DNA of 64,000 nucleotides, taken from Brevibacterium yomogidense (GTDB lineage Bacteria > Actinomycetota > Actinomycetes > Actinomycetales > Brevibacteriaceae). Shown here one piece after another: positions 35,386-44,496 of this stretch (position 1 is the stretch's first letter; each line of letters starts with the position of its first letter). Where the stretch lies: NCBI RefSeq assembly GCF_900163715.1, contig NZ_FWFF01000001.1, positions 372,001 to 436,000 on the forward strand. The letters are read 5' to 3'. The position numbers were made by a program, and so were the translations under genes. The notes under the pieces were generated by a model that was not told the origin of the DNA, made no database searches, and worked only from the letters and a program-made list of their open reading frames with translations.

Positions 35386-35455
35386 TCTGGCTTCCCTTCT
35401 CGTTTCACCGCCCGGCGCCAGCAAGCGGGAGCCGGGCGGTCTCTGGCCGACACGC

Positions 35456-35821
35456 TCAGGCAGCATGCAGCGGTGAGTAGGCCACGATGCTCAGCCCCGC
35501 CGACGACGTCAGCGGAAGACGCGTCTCGTGCGCCCCTTCGACCGGCTCGCCGACGTGCCAGTTGAGATCGGCTGCTGCGACGGCCACCGCCTCGAGGTCG
35601 GACGTCTTGGCCAGCAGCGACCACTCCGGCCCGGACTCGTCCGACAGCACGACTGACCCGAAGGCCGCCCAGCCATTCCCGTCGGAGAATGCGGGCTCGC
35701 CCAATACTGCTGCGAGATCGTGCTCTGCTTCCGCCCACTGTCGACTGGAGTGCATGACCTTGACCTTCTCGAACAAGCCGGCCAGGGCCGATGCACCGCG
35801 GGCACCGCCGACCTCTGTCAT
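35456..35821 (-). CDS. VOC/glyoxalase-like small protein, function unknown
   Basis: 121 residues; ATG at 35821 overlaps the stop of the SRPBCC gene (ATGA). The pattern of a beta strand with VKVMHSSRQWAEAEHDLAAVLGEP, then FGSVVLSDESGPEWSLLAKTSDLEAVAVAAADLNW and a closing LSIVAYSPLHAA, resembles one module of the vicinal-oxygen-chelate fold, but metal-ligand residues are not clear. Tight coupling with SRPBCC and monooxygenase genes suggests a part in the same pathway. The family assignment is tentative. Confidence 0.6.
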   Translation of the reverse strand: MTEVGGARGASALAGLFEKVKVMHSSRQWAEAEHDLAAVLGEPAFSDGNGWAAFGSVVLSDESGPEWSLLAKTSDLEAVAVAAADLNWHVGEPVEGAHETRLPLTSSAGLSIVAYSPLHAA

Positions 35822-36243
35822 CGCGATGCCACCGTCACAAGGTGCGTCAGTGCAGCGCGGTAGATCGATTCGATGCCTTCCTGAAGCTGCTGCTCGACCG
35901 CCGCATCGTCACCGGCCGCGGCGAAATCAGCATCCCACCGGACCTCGGCACCAGAACCTCCGTCGGACCCGGCGGCTGTGACCCGGATCGTCGAGGAGTA
36001 ACTCGCCAGCGGCAGGGGGCCCTCGACATACTCGTAGGTATAGTTCCGGCCAGCTTCATCGTGGCCGACGACTCGTTCGACCAACATGGTGCCGTCGGCC
36101 TGTTGTGCGTACCGGTCCTCGCCGTCCATGCGAACGGATTCGATCGATGGCACCCACTTCGCGATGTCCGCGGGGTCGCCGATGATGCCCCAGAGCACCT
36201 CGGGCGAGTGCGCGAAAGTCTGACGCACTGACACCGTCGCCAT
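35818..36243 (-). CDS. SRPBCC (polyketide cyclase-like) protein
   Basis: 141 residues beginning ATVSVRQTFAHSPEVLWGIIGDPADIAKWVPSIESVRMDG, a START/Bet v1-like ligand-binding fold; later VGHDEAGRNYTYEYVEGPLPLASY and a C-terminal helix. Starts 1 nt after the monooxygenase stop and overlaps the VOC-like gene, so it is in one translational unit. Could bind, cyclise or chaperone a hydrophobic substrate of the monooxygenase; no catalytic residue can be named. Confidence 0.8.
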   Translation of the reverse strand: MATVSVRQTFAHSPEVLWGIIGDPADIAKWVPSIESVRMDGEDRYAQQADGTMLVERVVGHDEAGRNYTYEYVEGPLPLASYSSTIRVTAAGSDGGSGAEVRWDADFAAAGDDAAVEQQLQEGIESIYRAALTHLVTVASR

Positions 36244-36244
36244 C

Positions 36245-37414
36245 TCAGACTCTCCCGAGTTCGGCGTTGTACTTCTCGGTCATCTGCTCGACGGCTTTGA
36301 TGTGCTCGTCGGTCTTCGCTCCGCGCACGGCCTTGGCCCTCTCCGACGCCTCGATCATCGGCTGTGCCTGACCCTGGAAGTGGGGCATGACGTCCTGCGC
36401 GAACAGCTCGAACGAACGCTTCGTCGCTTCGGGGTTGGCCCAGTCATGACCCTGGAGCAGCAGCGTGCCGAACCCACCGGACTGGTCGACGAGCTTCTGC
36501 ACCTGTGCGCGTGCCTGCTCAGCAGTGCCGATGACGCCCACGCCGGAGGTGTTGATGAAGTCGATCATCTCCGTCAGGTTGTCGCCTCGGACATCCATCT
36601 GCGGGAAGGCAGCGATCTTCTGGAAGTAGTCGAACCAGAACTCGATACCGTGCTCGACGTCCTTGTAGGCCTGCTCGACGGTCTCGGCGATGTGGAACGG
36701 TCCCACGAGACGCCACTTCGACCGGTCGACCTGATCGGTCCGACCGGACTGCTCGGCGAACTCATTGAGGACTCCCCAGTGGTGCTCGAGGGCACTGAAA
36801 CCCTCAGGATTCATGGTCGCTGCGATCGACAGCAGGCCGATTCCCAGCTTCCCCGCCATCCTCGCTCCCGTCGGCGAAGCGACTGCTGCGACGGTGACGT
36901 CGAAGAGCGGATCGGAGTAGGGCGCCATCTGGACGCGTGCATCGATGAGTTCGTGCGTCTTGGTCTTGGCGGAAACGACCTCGCCTCGCAGCAGTCGCAT
37001 GATGATGTCGGCGTCCTCGGCCAGCAGCTCACGAGTCTCGACCTGAGTCAGTCCGAGCATCGCGGCATCGGTCGGCAGCGAGCCCGGTCCCATGCCGAGC
37101 ATCGAGCGGCCGCGGGTGAGGTGATCGAGCATGATCATCCGGTCAGCGACCCAGAGCGGGTTGTGATAGCTCACTGACGTCACTCCGGTGCCCAACTTGA
37201 TGCGCTGAGTGCGCTCGGCGGCCGCAGCGATCATGATCTCCGGCGACGCGTAGATCTCCGAGCCGGCCGAATGGTGCTCACCGAACCACGCCTCGTCATA
37301 GCCCAGCTTGTCGAGGTACTCGACGAGTTCGAGGTCACGCTGCAGGAGCAGGGTCGGGTTCTGTCCGGGAGTGTGGATCGGGGCGAGGAATGTACCGAAC
37401 TTCAGTCGACTCAT
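36245..37414 (-). CDS. Luciferase-like (LLM) flavin-dependent monooxygenase, limonene-monooxygenase-like
   Basis: 389 residues; ATG at 37414 behind GGAAGGTGGG. The N-terminus MSRLKFGTFLAPIHTPGQNP, then YDEAWFGEHHSAGSEIYASPEIMIAAAAERT, KLGTGVTSVSYHNPLWVADRMIMLDHLTRGRSMLGMGPGSLPTDAAMLG place it in the bacterial luciferase family, closest in my memory to Rhodococcus limonene 1,2-monooxygenase-type proteins. It uses reduced FMN, fitting the flavin reductase downstream. The substrate is unknown; terpenes or other lipophilic ring compounds are likely. A LuxR regulator lies 100 nt upstream. Confidence 0.9.
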   Translation of the reverse strand: MSRLKFGTFLAPIHTPGQNPTLLLQRDLELVEYLDKLGYDEAWFGEHHSAGSEIYASPEIMIAAAAERTQRIKLGTGVTSVSYHNPLWVADRMIMLDHLTRGRSMLGMGPGSLPTDAAMLGLTQVETRELLAEDADIIMRLLRGEVVSAKTKTHELIDARVQMAPYSDPLFDVTVAAVASPTGARMAGKLGIGLLSIAATMNPEGFSALEHHWGVLNEFAEQSGRTDQVDRSKWRLVGPFHIAETVEQAYKDVEHGIEFWFDYFQKIAAFPQMDVRGDNLTEMIDFINTSGVGVIGTAEQARAQVQKLVDQSGGFGTLLLQGHDWANPEATKRSFELFAQDVMPHFQGQAQPMIEASERAKAVRGAKTDEHIKAVEQMTEKYNAELGRV

Positions 37415-37513
37415 GGGAGCCCACCTTCCTGGTGATCGTCGTCGTTGACATCCATCACCGTATGGGGCGCTCAGAGCTGCCGGTAGTCCTCGAAAGTGGA
37501 CAGCATCGTCACG

Positions 37514-38326
37514 TCAGCGACGTCGTTGCACCGCGACTGCGAGCATCGAGCGGTTGGTCATGCCTGTAGCCTCGAAGATCCTGCTGATGTATTTCTTGAC
37601 GGTCATCTCAGTGACGCAGAGCCGCTCGGCGATCGTGGCATTGGTCAGTCCCTGGCCGACGAGCTCAGCGACCTCGAGCAGGCGTGGGCTGAGTGCCGCG
37701 CAGTGGTCTGGCAGGGCCTCGGTCCCGCCTATGGCGATACTCCGTGTGCTCGCCTGCAGATGTCGGGCAAGCGCCTGCATCGCGATGACGTCGGGAGGTG
37801 TCCACACGCGGTCCCCGTCGAACAGCCCGAGGATCGCTTCTCCATCTCTGAAGCGCAGGTGCAGTGCCGCCGCCGAGCCGAGGCCGTGCGGGATGAGTTG
37901 GCCGTAGAGGTACTCCCGCTGCTCGTCCGGGAGGTATGAGATGTCTTCGAGCGTCACGAACCCTCTGTGTGTGAGCGCCCGCTGCGCGCTGGGCAGAGCG
38001 AAGACGTCCTTCTCGAACCAGTGATCGTGGTAGTTCCTCATCATCCGGTTCGGGATGCCCTGGACCTGCGGGTTCATGTCTGTGAACATCTCCGCATAGG
38101 TGGGCCCGAAGAAGAAGGTCGAACTATGCACGCCGAAGACCCGAGCGAGCGTTTCAACCATCGTCTCCTTGAACGGCACGCCGGGCGGAGCCTGATGCGC
38201 GGCTTCGAGCACCGTGAAGATCTGCTGGAAGTGGTCATACGAGAGAACGTCCTGCCATGACGGCGCCGAACCGGCGGAGCTTCGTGCCCCCTCCTGCTCG
38301 TCGCTTGTCTGCCCTGTGATCGCCAT
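37514..38326 (-). CDS. LuxR-family transcriptional regulator
   Basis: 270 residues from the ATG at 38326, which has AGGAG upstream; an in-frame ATG at 38398 lacks one. C-terminal HTH: LSPRLLEVAELVGQGLTNATIAERLCVTEMTVKKYISRIFEATGMTNRSMLAVAV. The N-terminal 190 residues form a GAF/sensor-like domain (FGVHSSTFFFGPTYAEMF, LRFRDGEAILGLFDG). No receiver domain or Walker motif. Located just upstream of the monooxygenase, likely its activator, sensing the substrate. Base use is noticeably less GC-rich than in the flanking core genes. Confidence 0.88.
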   Translation of the reverse strand: MAITGQTSDEQEGARSSAGSAPSWQDVLSYDHFQQIFTVLEAAHQAPPGVPFKETMVETLARVFGVHSSTFFFGPTYAEMFTDMNPQVQGIPNRMMRNYHDHWFEKDVFALPSAQRALTHRGFVTLEDISYLPDEQREYLYGQLIPHGLGSAAALHLRFRDGEAILGLFDGDRVWTPPDVIAMQALARHLQASTRSIAIGGTEALPDHCAALSPRLLEVAELVGQGLTNATIAERLCVTEMTVKKYISRIFEATGMTNRSMLAVAVQRRR

Positions 38327-38473
38327 TGATCTCCTTCCGCTGCGCGGTTCTCGCTCTCCTCGCCTTAGGCACAGCGAGGAGAGCGAACGAACGCTCATGC
38401 GGTTCGAACACGTGGCCGTCAGTGTAGCGGCGAGCGGACGAGTCGCCGTGTCCCTGCCGGACGATGCCGAGGG

Positions 38474-39754
38474 TCACCTCGGCCGATGCTTCGAGATGAC
38501 ATCGGTGTAGAGACGATCGACGTAGGGCCGTGCGTCGAACGACTCTTCGTCGAACCAATTGTCCATGTCAGTCAGAGTCCCGCCATCCTCGTACCCGAGC
38601 TCTGAGACCACGTATTCCCACTTCTCAACGGTCTCTGCGGAGCGCGTGTCAATGTCTTCTCCGAGGAGTCCGGATTCCACCGCGGCGTCCATCGACGATC
38701 GACGGTTCTCCTCGATGAGGCCGAGTACCTCATCGCTGAACTGCTCGATCTCACCGCCCTTCTCCCTCGCCGCGGCAACGGCATTGTAGTTGTCGGCCGG
38801 AACCCTCGCTACGCCGTTGTAGTGGGAGGGCTGCCATGCATCGAAGATGATCTGCTGGTACGGGGTGGGCATGTTCGCCACAGTTGAGCCGGCCAGCATA
38901 GACCCGAACACACGCGGCAGAGCGCCTTCGTTGGTGTACTGCATATTGGGTGCGGCGTCGAAGTATCCGGATTCGACCGCAGCACTCATGACGATCATGG
39001 TGCAGTCGATGGTGCCTCGCTGCAGTGCCTCGTAGGTTTCCAAGTAGTCCAGCGACACCGGCGTCGCGCCCATTGCACGGACCAGGTCAGAGTGCACTGT
39101 GCTGCCGATCCGTACCTGACGCCCTTGCCAATCGTCCGACTCGCCCCCTGGTTCGCCGCAGAGTGAGAAGTACGCGCCGGGTGGGTTGACAGGCACCAGT
39201 GGGACCAGTCCCTGCGCCGCGAAGTCCTCATTGATCTGCTCCGAAGACCACGCCAGCTCTGTCAGAGCCGCAATGGCGACCAGTTCTCCTGCCACCGGTG
39301 ACTCCGGTAGCGAACTGGTGATCGAGACCAATTCATCGAAGGCCGGGAACAGATCCGGCTCGTATGCCGGATTGGTGTAGGAAACATCGACTCTGCCATC
39401 CGCCAGCGCATCGAAGATCTCTGAGTGGTCCGCAATCGGGTGACCGTAGTGCGTCTCGACCGTGATCTTTCCGCCAGAACGCCTCTCAACTTCTTCAGCG
39501 AAGTCGATATTGGATTCTGCGACTGCGGAGTTCGGAGAAGCCGCTGATGCTTGGAACACGATCTTTGCAGGTCGAAGATCGGCGATCGCGGCATCGACCT
39601 CCTCTTGCGAAGCACCGTAACTGAAGCCTCCTGCGCCGTCCTCACTTTCATCTGTACCTGCACTTCCGGCGCACGCTGAGGCCGTCAAGAGCAGGGCAGT
39701 GGCACAAGCAACCGTCGGAGAAACTCGCCGAACCGCCGTTCGAGGTGTCATCAT
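38474..39754 (-). CDS. TRAP-transporter substrate-binding lipoprotein (DctP family), orphan
   Basis: 426 residues. Signal peptide with lipobox LLLTASACAG, then an acidic spacer and the segment FSYGASQEEVDAAIADLRPAKIVFQ before a DctP fold (ERRSGGKITVETHYGHPI, ADGRVDVSYTNPAYEPDLFP, VRIGSTVHSDLVRAMGATPVSLDYLETYEALQRGTIDC). No DctQ or DctM membrane gene is near. A paralogue with the same N-terminal segment lies at 59.2-60.5 kb, also beside an acyl-CoA ligase. GC is low: 31 of 60 bases at 39481-39540. It probably captures a carboxylate substrate. Confidence 0.9.
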   Translation of the reverse strand: MMTPRTAVRRVSPTVACATALLLTASACAGSAGTDESEDGAGGFSYGASQEEVDAAIADLRPAKIVFQASAASPNSAVAESNIDFAEEVERRSGGKITVETHYGHPIADHSEIFDALADGRVDVSYTNPAYEPDLFPAFDELVSITSSLPESPVAGELVAIAALTELAWSSEQINEDFAAQGLVPLVPVNPPGAYFSLCGEPGGESDDWQGRQVRIGSTVHSDLVRAMGATPVSLDYLETYEALQRGTIDCTMIVMSAAVESGYFDAAPNMQYTNEGALPRVFGSMLAGSTVANMPTPYQQIIFDAWQPSHYNGVARVPADNYNAVAAAREKGGEIEQFSDEVLGLIEENRRSSMDAAVESGLLGEDIDTRSAETVEKWEYVVSELGYEDGGTLTDMDNWFDEESFDARPYVDRLYTDVISKHRPR

Positions 39755-39899
39755 TCTTCGTCATCCTTCGATTCAGTCATTAGCAGTGCACCCATTCGGC
39801 ACAGTTGCGGGTTCGGCCAGGAGACCGATCGCGTGAACTAGCGGATCGGCGTAGGAGTAGGACGGGTGTCAGGTGGTGCGACCGGTGAAGAACTGCCGT

Positions 39900-41480
39900 C
39901 TATGTCAGCGCCTGCGCATCCTCGCGCAGCTTGAACTTCTGGATCTTGCCGACCGCGTTCTTCGGCAGCTCGTCGACGAGCACGATCGCCGTCGGCTTCT
40001 TGTATGACGCCAGCCGCTCCCGGCAGAACGCGATGATCTCGTCCTCCGTGGGGCCCTCCACTCCTTCGACAGGCACGATGAACGCCGTCGGCGTCTCGAC
40101 CCATCTCGCATGGGGGCGGGCGACCACAGACACTTCTCGGACCTTCGGATGGGCATCGATGGCGGCCTCGACCTCGGCGCTGTAGATGTTCTCACCGCCG
40201 GAGATGATCATGTCCTTGTTCCGGTCCACCACGGTGATGAAGCCGTCCTCGTCCTCGACGCACAGGTCGCCCGAATGGAACCAGCCGTCGCGGAACGCCT
40301 CCGCCGTCGCCTCCGGGTTCCGCCAGTACTCCTGCATGACGGTCGGTCCGCGGTAGACGATCTCTCCCACCTCACCGACCGGGCAGTCGTTTCCGTTCGG
40401 GTCGACGATCCGTGCTTCCACGTTGGAGATCGGTCTGCCCACGGTTCCCATCTTGCGCACGGCGTCCTCGCCGCGCAGCATGCATGTCACGGAGCTCATC
40501 TCCGTCTGCCCGAACATGTTGAAGTTCGGCACCCCCTCGAACGTGTCCGCCATCGCCTGGAGCGTCGACGGCGGAGCGATGGAGGCGCCCCACGAGATGC
40601 GCCGCAGGGAGGACGCCCGCCGGGAGACGTCGGGGACCTCGCAGATGTCTCGCCACTGGGTGGGAACGAAATAGCAGGCGGTGACTCCGTACTCCTCGAT
40701 GGTGGTCACGGCCGCCTCCGCGCTGAAGTTCCCCGATTCCATGAGGACTGAGTGGCCGCCCACCAGCAGGTACATGAGGATTCCGTTGAGTCCGCCGATG
40801 TGGAACAGGGGCAGGCCGGACAGCCAGACTTCATCCTCGCGGGAGACCCCTTGGATCGTGTTGGCGTTCACGCTGTTCATGAAGAGGTTCATGTGGGTGA
40901 GGACCGCGCCCTTGGGACGCCCGGTGGTGCCCGACGTGTACATGATGAACGCGGGATCCGATTCGGGGACGTCGAAGTCGAAGTCCGCATCATCCTCTCG
41001 GAGCAGGTCGGCGTAGGAATGCGCACCGTCGACGGGACCGCTCGACGCGTGGACGAGTACCACGGGACTCTCCGCGTCGGCCTGCACCGGTCCCAGCTGT
41101 CGCGCGGACTCGATGAGGTCGTCATCCGCGATGAGGACCTTCGCATCAGCGTTCTCGACGATGTACTCCGCCTCCGGGACCGTCAGCCGGAAGTTCACCG
41201 GCACGACGATCGCGCCCAGCTTCATCACCGCCAGGTAGGACTCGACGACCTCGGTCCTGTTCATCATGAAGACTGCGACCCTGTCGCCGCGCCCCACGCC
41301 CAGTGCTGCCAGTCCGCGCGCCACTGCGCAGACCCTGCCGTTCAGCTGGGCGTAGGTGAGCGTCACTCCCCCGTGGCTCAGTGCCGCGGCATCGGGGATC
41401 TTGCGCGCCTGCCGCGACAGCTGCGTCGCGTGCGACATGCGCCGCCCCGCTGCGATTCTCTCGTCATCCGTCTGTGTCAT
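39900..41480 (-). CDS. Acyl-CoA synthetase / long-chain fatty acid-CoA ligase family
   Basis: 526 residues from the ATG at 41480, behind GAGGGAG. ANL-superfamily adenylating enzyme: P-loop YTSGTTGRPKGAVLTH, NMFGQTEMS, GWFHSGDLCVEDEDGF, DRNKDMIISGGENIY and the catalytic C-terminal Lys in PKNAVGKIQKFKLRE. Activates a carboxylic acid to its CoA ester using ATP. Between an acyl-CoA dehydrogenase/phosphotransferase pair and a TRAP binding protein, all on the same strand, suggesting uptake, activation and oxidation of one acid. Substrate unknown. Confidence 0.93.
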   Translation of the reverse strand: MTQTDDERIAAGRRMSHATQLSRQARKIPDAAALSHGGVTLTYAQLNGRVCAVARGLAALGVGRGDRVAVFMMNRTEVVESYLAVMKLGAIVVPVNFRLTVPEAEYIVENADAKVLIADDDLIESARQLGPVQADAESPVVLVHASSGPVDGAHSYADLLREDDADFDFDVPESDPAFIMYTSGTTGRPKGAVLTHMNLFMNSVNANTIQGVSREDEVWLSGLPLFHIGGLNGILMYLLVGGHSVLMESGNFSAEAAVTTIEEYGVTACYFVPTQWRDICEVPDVSRRASSLRRISWGASIAPPSTLQAMADTFEGVPNFNMFGQTEMSSVTCMLRGEDAVRKMGTVGRPISNVEARIVDPNGNDCPVGEVGEIVYRGPTVMQEYWRNPEATAEAFRDGWFHSGDLCVEDEDGFITVVDRNKDMIISGGENIYSAEVEAAIDAHPKVREVSVVARPHARWVETPTAFIVPVEGVEGPTEDEIIAFCRERLASYKKPTAIVLVDELPKNAVGKIQKFKLREDAQALT

Positions 41481-41529
41481 ATCCACTCCCTCGTGCAGAT
41501 GGTTGTCCCGGTGCGCGGATGTCACTTCG

Positions 41530-42993
41530 TCACCGGCGCTCTGCGATCCGGCTCAGGTGGCGCGGGTTCGACAGGGTGATCCGCTCGATGACCGGCGCTG
41601 CGATCGCTGCGCGCACCCGCTGATCGTCCGTGTCGACCGCCCCGGCGCGGATCGCCTGGGCGAGGTCGGCCTCCGCCGCGAATCCGGCGGTGGCGAGCGC
41701 GTCCGACGACGCCTCGCGCAGCGCAGGTCCGACACGCAGGTCCCGCAGGACGGTGTCGAGCGCCGCCGCCTGCATCCGACCCTCGTACGTACGGTCGAAG
41801 GAGGCGGCGAGTCCCTGCACCATCGTCTCCGTCGCCGAGGCCCCGGTTCCGTCGCCGTCCGAGGCCCCGTCATCGCCCGAGGCGCCGGCTCCGTCCGTGC
41901 CCGACGATCCGCCCGTGCCCGAGGATCCCGCCGTCGCCGGGGCAGACACAGGCAGGTCGAAGCCGAGTGCGTCGAGCACATCCGCCTCGCACTCCGCGAA
42001 CCTCCGTCCGATGAGGGCGAGCTCCAGACCGCGCTCGGGCTCCGCCTCCGCCCGTGCCGCCTGGCGGAGGCACATGACCCCCCATTTGAGGATCGAGAGG
42101 GTCTCCCACCACTGGACCGCGGCCTCGGCGATGGGCCGTCCGCCCGCCGCGCTGTAGCCGCGCAGCAGCGCCTCGCGTGAGCCCACGCCGGCGACCACGC
42201 CTGGCCCCCCGAACCTCCACTGCACAGCACTCACCCATCCGAGGTCCGATGCCGGATCCCCGATGTGCGCCAGTTCCCAGTCGAGGACCGCCTCGACCCG
42301 CCCGCCCCGGACCATGAGGTTCCCCATCCGCAGGTCACCGTGGACGAACGCAGGCTCCGACGAGGGCGGCGGCGTCTCACCCAGGTGGGCGAAGGCCAGC
42401 TCGAAGGCGGGCGAGACGACGCCGTACTCGTCGAACTGGGACCGCCACGCCTCGAGCTCGTCCGTCCTCGCCTCGAACAGCCCGTCCGGCACCTCCGCTG
42501 AGTGGAGGCGGGCGGCGATGTCGCCCAGCTGCTCCGCAAACGCCTCGCCGTCGTGCCCGTCCTCCCCGTCGAACGTGCGCAGGATGGGGCGCGGCAGGGA
42601 TTCGCCGTCGACGAACGACGTGACGACGTAGGGCGCAGGGATCACTGCGTCACCGCTGCTGGCGCGGAAGACTTCCGGAACCGGTACTCCCGCAGCACTC
42701 GCCGCGCGGATCGCCGCAGCCTCGCGCTCCATGCCCGTCGGATCCACGTCGTCCGTCGGCTCCGCGCGGAGCACGACCCGCGACGGTGCTCCCGCGACGA
42801 CGGCGTCGATGATCTCGATCCGCTTGCTCGCGCCCTTGCTCACGGGTACGACGGACGTGACCGTCGCCGGTGCCCCGAGGACGTGCGACAGCATCGCGTC
42901 GTACAGGTGGCCGTCAGCATCGCCTCCGCTGCCGGGGTCCGTGTCTCCCGAGGTGTCTCCTGCAGTGTCCCTGCCGGTCCTCGCCTTGCTCAT
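41530..42993 (-). CDS. Phosphotransferase (APH-like) with C-terminal DUF6285-type domain
   Basis: 487 residues; ATG at 42993 overlaps the dehydrogenase stop (ATGA). APH/ACAD10-like kinase part, residues about 30-330: VSKGASKRIEIIDA, VVLRAEP, FVHGDLRMGNLMV (catalytic HGDxxxGN) and VLDWELAHIGDPASDLGWV (metal-binding DWE). After a Ser/Gly/Asp linker (about 355-395) a helical C-terminal domain follows (TYEGRMQAAALDTVLRDLRVGP), resembling the DUF6285 proteins that are often separate next-door genes. In acyl-CoA dehydrogenase contexts such kinases are thought to act on hydroxyacyl-CoAs. Confidence 0.85.
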   Translation of the reverse strand: MSKARTGRDTAGDTSGDTDPGSGGDADGHLYDAMLSHVLGAPATVTSVVPVSKGASKRIEIIDAVVAGAPSRVVLRAEPTDDVDPTGMEREAAAIRAASAAGVPVPEVFRASSGDAVIPAPYVVTSFVDGESLPRPILRTFDGEDGHDGEAFAEQLGDIAARLHSAEVPDGLFEARTDELEAWRSQFDEYGVVSPAFELAFAHLGETPPPSSEPAFVHGDLRMGNLMVRGGRVEAVLDWELAHIGDPASDLGWVSAVQWRFGGPGVVAGVGSREALLRGYSAAGGRPIAEAAVQWWETLSILKWGVMCLRQAARAEAEPERGLELALIGRRFAECEADVLDALGFDLPVSAPATAGSSGTGGSSGTDGAGASGDDGASDGDGTGASATETMVQGLAASFDRTYEGRMQAAALDTVLRDLRVGPALREASSDALATAGFAAEADLAQAIRAGAVDTDDQRVRAAIAAPVIERITLSNPRHLSRIAERR

Positions 42994-44300
42994 CGGGCCT
43001 GCCCGGACTCGTGGGGCCTGCCCTCATCCGCCACGCCCTTGGGCGCGCGCTGCTTCATGAACCCGAACATGTAGCCGGCGACGCGGCGCATCTGGATCTC
43101 CTCCGCGCCCTCGGTGATCCGGTAGCGGCGGTGGTGACGGTAGATGTGCTCGAACGGCGTGTGCCGGGAGTAGCCCAGCCCGCCGAACACCTGCATCGCC
43201 CGATCCGCCGCCTCGCAGCACAGCCGGTTGGCCCAGTAGTTGCACATCGACACCTTGTCGGACACGGCGAACGCGCCGCGGGTGTCCATCTGCCACGCGG
43301 TCTTGTGGACGAGTGCGCGCAGCATCTCGCACTGCGTCTGCAGCTCCACCAGGGGGAACTGGATGCCCTGGTTCTGTGCCAGGGGCTTGCCGAAGGGCTT
43401 GCGCTCCTTCGCGTACTCGACCGCCTGATCGACGCAGAACTGCGCGGCGCCCAGGCTGGAGGCCGCCTGACGGATCCTGTTCTCGTTGAAGAAGTGCTGG
43501 ACGACGCCCAACCCCTTGCCCACCGGCCCGAACACCGCGGAGTCGGGCACACGCACATCGGTGAGTGACACATGCGCGTGGTCGGTCGGCATGTTGAAGG
43601 TCCACAGGTACTCCTCGACCCGGAACCCCGGCGCGTCCGTGGGCACGAGGAAGCAGGTGATCCCCTCACCGTCGCCGGCATCGCCGCTGGTCCGGGCGAA
43701 GATCAGATCGTGCGTCGCCGTGTGGACTCCGGTGTTCCACGTCTTCTCCCCGGAGATGACCCATTCGTCGCCGTCCTTCCGCGCAGTCGTCTCCATGTGG
43801 GTCGCGTCCGAACCGTGATCCGGCTCCGTGATCCCGAAGGAGAAGGAGGCCCGGTCCTGTGCGAGCGCCTCCAGCCACTCCTCCTTCTGCTGCTCCGTGC
43901 CGTACTCGAGCATGAGCAGGAGCCCCACGTTGTTGCTGACGACGGAGTGCTCGGTCTGGAGATCGTTGTGCAGCCCCAGTCCCTGGGATGCCATGTGCTC
44001 CCGGATCACAGCCATGTCGAAGTTGGACCCGCCGCGGCCGCCATGCTCCTTCGGCAGGGTGTACCGGTAGATCCCGGCCTGATCGGCCCGTCGGCGGGCC
44101 TGTGCCAGCAGCGCCTCCCACGTCTCGTCCGGCAGGCCGTCCCTGTCCCAGTCCGTGCGCGCGTGCTCACGCCGGTGGTCGAAGAAGCGGATGTTGTCGT
44201 CCTGCTGCTCCAGCGGGCGGATCTCCGCCTCGATGAAGGCATCCAGCTCCGCGAGGAACTCCTGGAGGTGGGTGGGAAGCTCTGTGTACTCGTCGATCAT
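42990..44300 (-). CDS. Acyl-CoA dehydrogenase
   Basis: 436-residue FAD enzyme introducing a double bond into acyl-CoA. Signs: PKEHGGRGGSNFDMAVIREHMASQGLG, FSFGITEPDHGSDATHMETTA (FAD/substrate loop), WVISGEKTWNTGVH, ERKPFGKPLAQNQGIQFPLVELQT, MQVFGGLGYSRHTPFEHIYRHHRRYRITEGAEEIQMRRVAGYMFG. A base-type Glu is present in EGAEEIQ. First gene of a minus-strand run reaching to 34.9 kb; its promoter region faces the divergent TetR gene and carries palindromes. Confidence 0.93.
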   Translation of the reverse strand: MIDEYTELPTHLQEFLAELDAFIEAEIRPLEQQDDNIRFFDHRREHARTDWDRDGLPDETWEALLAQARRRADQAGIYRYTLPKEHGGRGGSNFDMAVIREHMASQGLGLHNDLQTEHSVVSNNVGLLLMLEYGTEQQKEEWLEALAQDRASFSFGITEPDHGSDATHMETTARKDGDEWVISGEKTWNTGVHTATHDLIFARTSGDAGDGEGITCFLVPTDAPGFRVEEYLWTFNMPTDHAHVSLTDVRVPDSAVFGPVGKGLGVVQHFFNENRIRQAASSLGAAQFCVDQAVEYAKERKPFGKPLAQNQGIQFPLVELQTQCEMLRALVHKTAWQMDTRGAFAVSDKVSMCNYWANRLCCEAADRAMQVFGGLGYSRHTPFEHIYRHHRRYRITEGAEEIQMRRVAGYMFGFMKQRAPKGVADEGRPHESGQAR

Positions 44301-44370
44301 CGGTCTGCGGTCCTCTCAGCGGTGACGGTCCACCCCATGACAGTGCTGGTCAGAGACCTGCGGGACGAGA

Positions 44371-44386
44371 TGCACGCCGGCGTGCA
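44371..44386. promoter_or_regulatory. 16-bp perfect palindrome upstream of acyl-CoA dehydrogenase
   Basis: TGCACGCCGGCGTGCA lies 71 bp before the dehydrogenase start. Position suggests an operator, or a hairpin in the leader. No protein can be assigned to it from sequence. Confidence 0.35.
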
Positions 44387-44402
44387 CCACGCGATCGCGC
44401 CT

Positions 44403-44418
44403 CTGATCAACTGATCAG
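44403..44418. promoter_or_regulatory. Candidate TetR operator between acyl-CoA dehydrogenase and tetR
   Basis: CTGATCAACTGATCAG has perfect 7-bp arms around a central AC. It lies between the divergent dehydrogenase and TetR starts, the normal place for a repressor of both. Confidence 0.55.
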
Positions 44419-44496
44419 TGGGTGATTGTCTGCGACACTACTGTCGTCCCGTGGACCGCGCAAGAGGTCGGCTCCATCCGATTACACTGCAGAGAC

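Noticed and set aside
43572-44414. A plus-strand frame running into the acyl-CoA dehydrogenase/tetR gap.
   Set aside because: Antisense to the dehydrogenase for nearly all its length, no ribosome site, no recognisable domain.
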